A stretch of 64,000 nucleotides of DNA, from assembly GCF_027409185.1 (NCBI RefSeq), contig NC_084471.1, forward strand, positions 8,957,035 through 9,021,034, read 5' to 3'. The notes below the pieces were generated by a model. That model ran no database searches. It was not told the origin of the DNA and saw only the letters and a list, made by a program, of their open reading frames with translations. The translations under genes were made by a program, and so were the position numbers. Within the stretch, counting starts at the first letter, position 1. Each line of letters begins with the position of its first letter. Shown in pieces: positions 20,597 through 64,000 of this stretch. The stretch is from Cynocephalus volans (taxonomy: Eukaryota > Chordata > Mammalia > Dermoptera > Cynocephalidae).

Positions 20597-20929
20597 AAAA
20601 TTGGGATCTGAACACCTGGGCTTGGTAGTTGGTATACCAACAGGGAATGGTTCCATGGAAGGGAGGCACCTGGTGGGGGCGGGGAGGAAGCACTCTAACA
20701 CACCCTCCACGCACACACTCTCTCTGGACCCCTGTGTCTCTGGAGTGCCACAACAACTCCCCAGAGGGCCTCTGAACATTGCCACAGCCCCAGGCTTTCT
20801 CAAGGACATGCCAGTCACCCAGCACCCTCCCCTCAACAACCCCCTTGGTGGTCTAAGGAGGGAAGAACCTGTTGCCAACTGGGCGTGGGCAACTTTCTCC
20901 AAGGCTCTTGGACTAGCTCCTTTCTGAGT

Positions 20930-21060
20930 TTGTTGATGTGGCTTTTGGAAACAGGCAAATCTGAGGTCAAATCCTGATGCTAACACTAGTTGTGTGATTC
21001 TGGGCATGTCATTTAACCTCTCTGGTCTAAGTTTCCTTATCTAGGAAAGGGAGCAGGAAT
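20930..21060 (+). repeat. MIR SINE
   Basis: 'tgtgtgattctgggcatgtcatttaacctctctggtctaagtttcc', split over the MIR core, is clear. Confidence 0.75.
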
Positions 21061-21202
21061 AATAGTAACAAACACTAATACAGCACTCACACAAAGTCAG
21101 GCACTGTTCTTAGTGCTTTACACATAGTAATTCATTAAGTCCTTGCAACAACCCTAGAGGGCAGGACTACAACCACCTTAAAGGCTCTAGCTGCTGTGAG
21201 GA

Positions 21203-21208
21203 TTTAAT
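21203..21208 (-). terminator. Possible MEI1 polyadenylation signal ATTAAA
   Basis: The common variant hexamer lies 101 bases after the stop. A canonical AATAAA on this strand is next seen only near 20097-20092. The choice is uncertain. Confidence 0.4.
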
Positions 21209-21309
21209 ACAATGTGTCTAATGTGCTTGGTCCTCTGTAGGAACTTAATAAACAACAAGTCATTGTAGTTGCTAACACTGTTCATTATCCTCACTGACCC
21301 CTACTTGCT

Positions 21310-62395
<41,086 letters not shown>

Positions 62396-64000
62396 CTTAG
62401 GAGAAGTGGGAAGAAAGCAGAGAGCAGTTTAAAGCAGACTTGTTACACAGATTCCTAAGTCCAAGTAGTATCAAAGAGCACTGGTTTCAGAATCACACAG
62501 ACCTGGTTCGAAATGTGCTCCACCACTATCTAGTAGTGTGACTCTGGAAAGTTACTTAACTTCCCTAAGACTCAGGTTTGATATCTGTACCTTGCAGGCT
62601 GCTGTAAAGCTCCGTAAGGTCAATGCATGTAGAATACCTAACAAGTTCTTGGCCCAGAGTAAGTGCTGAGTAAATGTTCATCTTCTTCCTTTCTGAATTG
62701 TCTGTCACTACAGTCTGGTATATTTGACAAGGACCTAGGAAATGCACATCTGCTCCTTCTACCCCTTCTCCCAGTTTTGTAGAAAATAATCCAATTTCAT
62801 ATTCAAGAAGAACAGGAGTAGTCACTGCTTTATCCCCACCTCTGAATTGCTTGTGGGGAAGGGATTGGTTCTCAGACAAGGGGTCTGATAACAGCTTCTG
62901 TGCTAGTTTATGACCCTAGCCCAGGCCTCTGCACTGCCTACCTCCTCCCAGTCTCCCCACTAAGTCTCTCTATCGATAGTGACCTCTGTCCTGCCTGCCC
63001 TGGGCCCCTGTAAAAGAAGTATCCTAGACAAGGAAGACATCAGGAGCTCACACTTCACTAGCTCCAGAGTTGAAGATAATCTGTATTTTATGCTGGAGCT
63101 AAAGCACCTGGCAGGGAATTAACAGTAACTCTCTGAGGCAACAATTTAACCCATGACTCCCCCAGGGAGGGGGCACCCAGCTTGCCTTCTGGAAGGGGTC
63201 CTCTTCGCCCAGTGTCTTGGGGAATCCAGAGTTTCTCCACCCTCCTGCTACAGATTTCTGTTGTCCTCCTCCCGGCCTGATTCCTTTTCCCCTCTTCCAG
63301 GTTTGGCCTCTAATCCTGTCCTCTCTGTCTTCCTGCTGCAAAGATCTCCCTGTAGATCTCACAGCCTTTCTATACATCCGCTGCCCCCTGCCCTTCGCTG
63401 CCCCCAGATATCTACACTCCTGCATCCCATCCAGGACCCCAAGACTGGATCCTTTTGGATCCTGAAGTAAGGCAGGCAGGAAGAATGATGGAAAGAAGGA
63501 AAGAAGTATATGTCAGTTGTTACGATGGCTGAAGGGTACAGTCATTCAGGAAATCTATATACATTTTCTCACCGAATTCTCATTATTATCACCATATTCT
63601 AGCTGAGGGCATTGGGGGTAAGAAAATTAATTTGCCCATGTCAATAAACAAATAAAGAATGGGGCAAGAATTCCAACCTACATGGGCTAACAACAACAGT
63701 CTCTCCTCTGCTCCTTCCTATCAGCAGCTACTGGAAATAGCTGTTTCCAATCTTAGGGAGTAAAACAACTCTTCCTAACTCCATGTTGTCCTCCAGTCAT
63801 ACCCCCATTTCTCACTTTCCCCTCACACTAAACTTATCAAGAGTTGTCTATCTCGGCTCTACTGCCTCACCTCTCACTCTTCCTTCAACCCACTGCAGTC
63901 TCACGTCCACTGCAACCACTTCACTGAAACTGCTCTGGCCAAGGTGGCCAACAGCCTCTGTGATGCCAAGTCCAACGGACATTTTTTGATCTTCACCCTT
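62396..64000. other. MEI1 intron at the right edge, no exon recognised
   Basis: A MIR lies at about 62465-62680 ('gtagtgtgactctggaaagttacttaa'). The last 240 bases resemble L2 ORF2 sequence ('ctgctctggccaaggtggcc'). The gene continues beyond the window because exon 62335-62395 starts in mid-codon. Confidence 0.65.

Larger units (their letters stand above)
19601..21202. other. Intergenic DNA between CCDC134 and MEI1
   Basis: It holds a complete CYN-type dimeric SINE (20425-20596) and a MIR (about 20930-21060). No gene is recognised. Confidence 0.7.

Noticed and set aside
62936-63008. Possible MEI1 exon between an AG near 63008 and a GTAGGC near 62936
   Set aside because: Two frames have stops and the third ends in a phase that cannot join the exon at 62395.
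63153-63470. Overlapping plus-strand frames near the right edge
   Set aside because: Low-complexity Ser/Pro/Leu translations in repeat-rich intron; no domain or splice support.

Overview
This window is mammalian nuclear DNA with low gene density, long introns, two CpG islands and many interspersed repeats. All recognised genes lie on the minus strand. Read 5' to 3' on that strand, the order is MEI1 (3' half only, about 62.4-21.3 kb), CCDC134 (complete, about 18.8-7.2 kb) and SREBF2 (first exon and promoter only, about 1.5-1.15 kb). This is the MEI1-CCDC134-SREBF2 order that I recall for human chromosome 22q13.

The repeats suggest the species. There are no Alu elements. Instead there are about 18 copies of a tRNA-Ile-like SINE, as single units or as head-to-tail dimers, several with clear target-site duplications. 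I recall this design as the CYN family of colugos (Dermoptera), so Galeopterus or Cynocephalus is the best guess. This is inference and needs a repeat search.

Layout: 0-2 kb is the SREBF2 CpG island, with exon 1, two short upstream ORFs, and a promoter carrying a sterol response element next to a CCAAT box. 2-7.2 kb is intergenic and holds a perfect 2 x 60 bp tandem duplication. 7.2-18.9 kb is CCDC134: six coding exons rebuild an intact 229-residue protein with a signal peptide and a C-terminal QSEL. 18.4-19.6 kb is its CpG-island promoter. 21.3-62.4 kb holds 15 coding exons of MEI1 that join without a break of frame into the C-terminal 693 residues; the rest of MEI1 lies beyond the right edge.

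The MEI1 introns are mostly transposon remains: L1, L2, MIR, MaLR LTRs, MER5A, a possible ERV LTR, CYN SINEs and Hsmar2-type mariner copies. The most layered locus is 41.9-45.0 kb, where a mariner transposon has been interrupted by a processed pseudogene of DUS1L and separately by a SINE.

The three genes do not form one pathway: SREBF2 is a sterol-regulated transcription factor, CCDC134 a secretory-pathway protein and MEI1 a meiotic double-strand-break factor. I see no operon, CRISPR array, prophage or new multi-gene system. The points worth checking are local: the nested mariner locus, a candidate 18-nt MEI1 microexon, the 60-bp duplication and the SREBF2 upstream ORFs.
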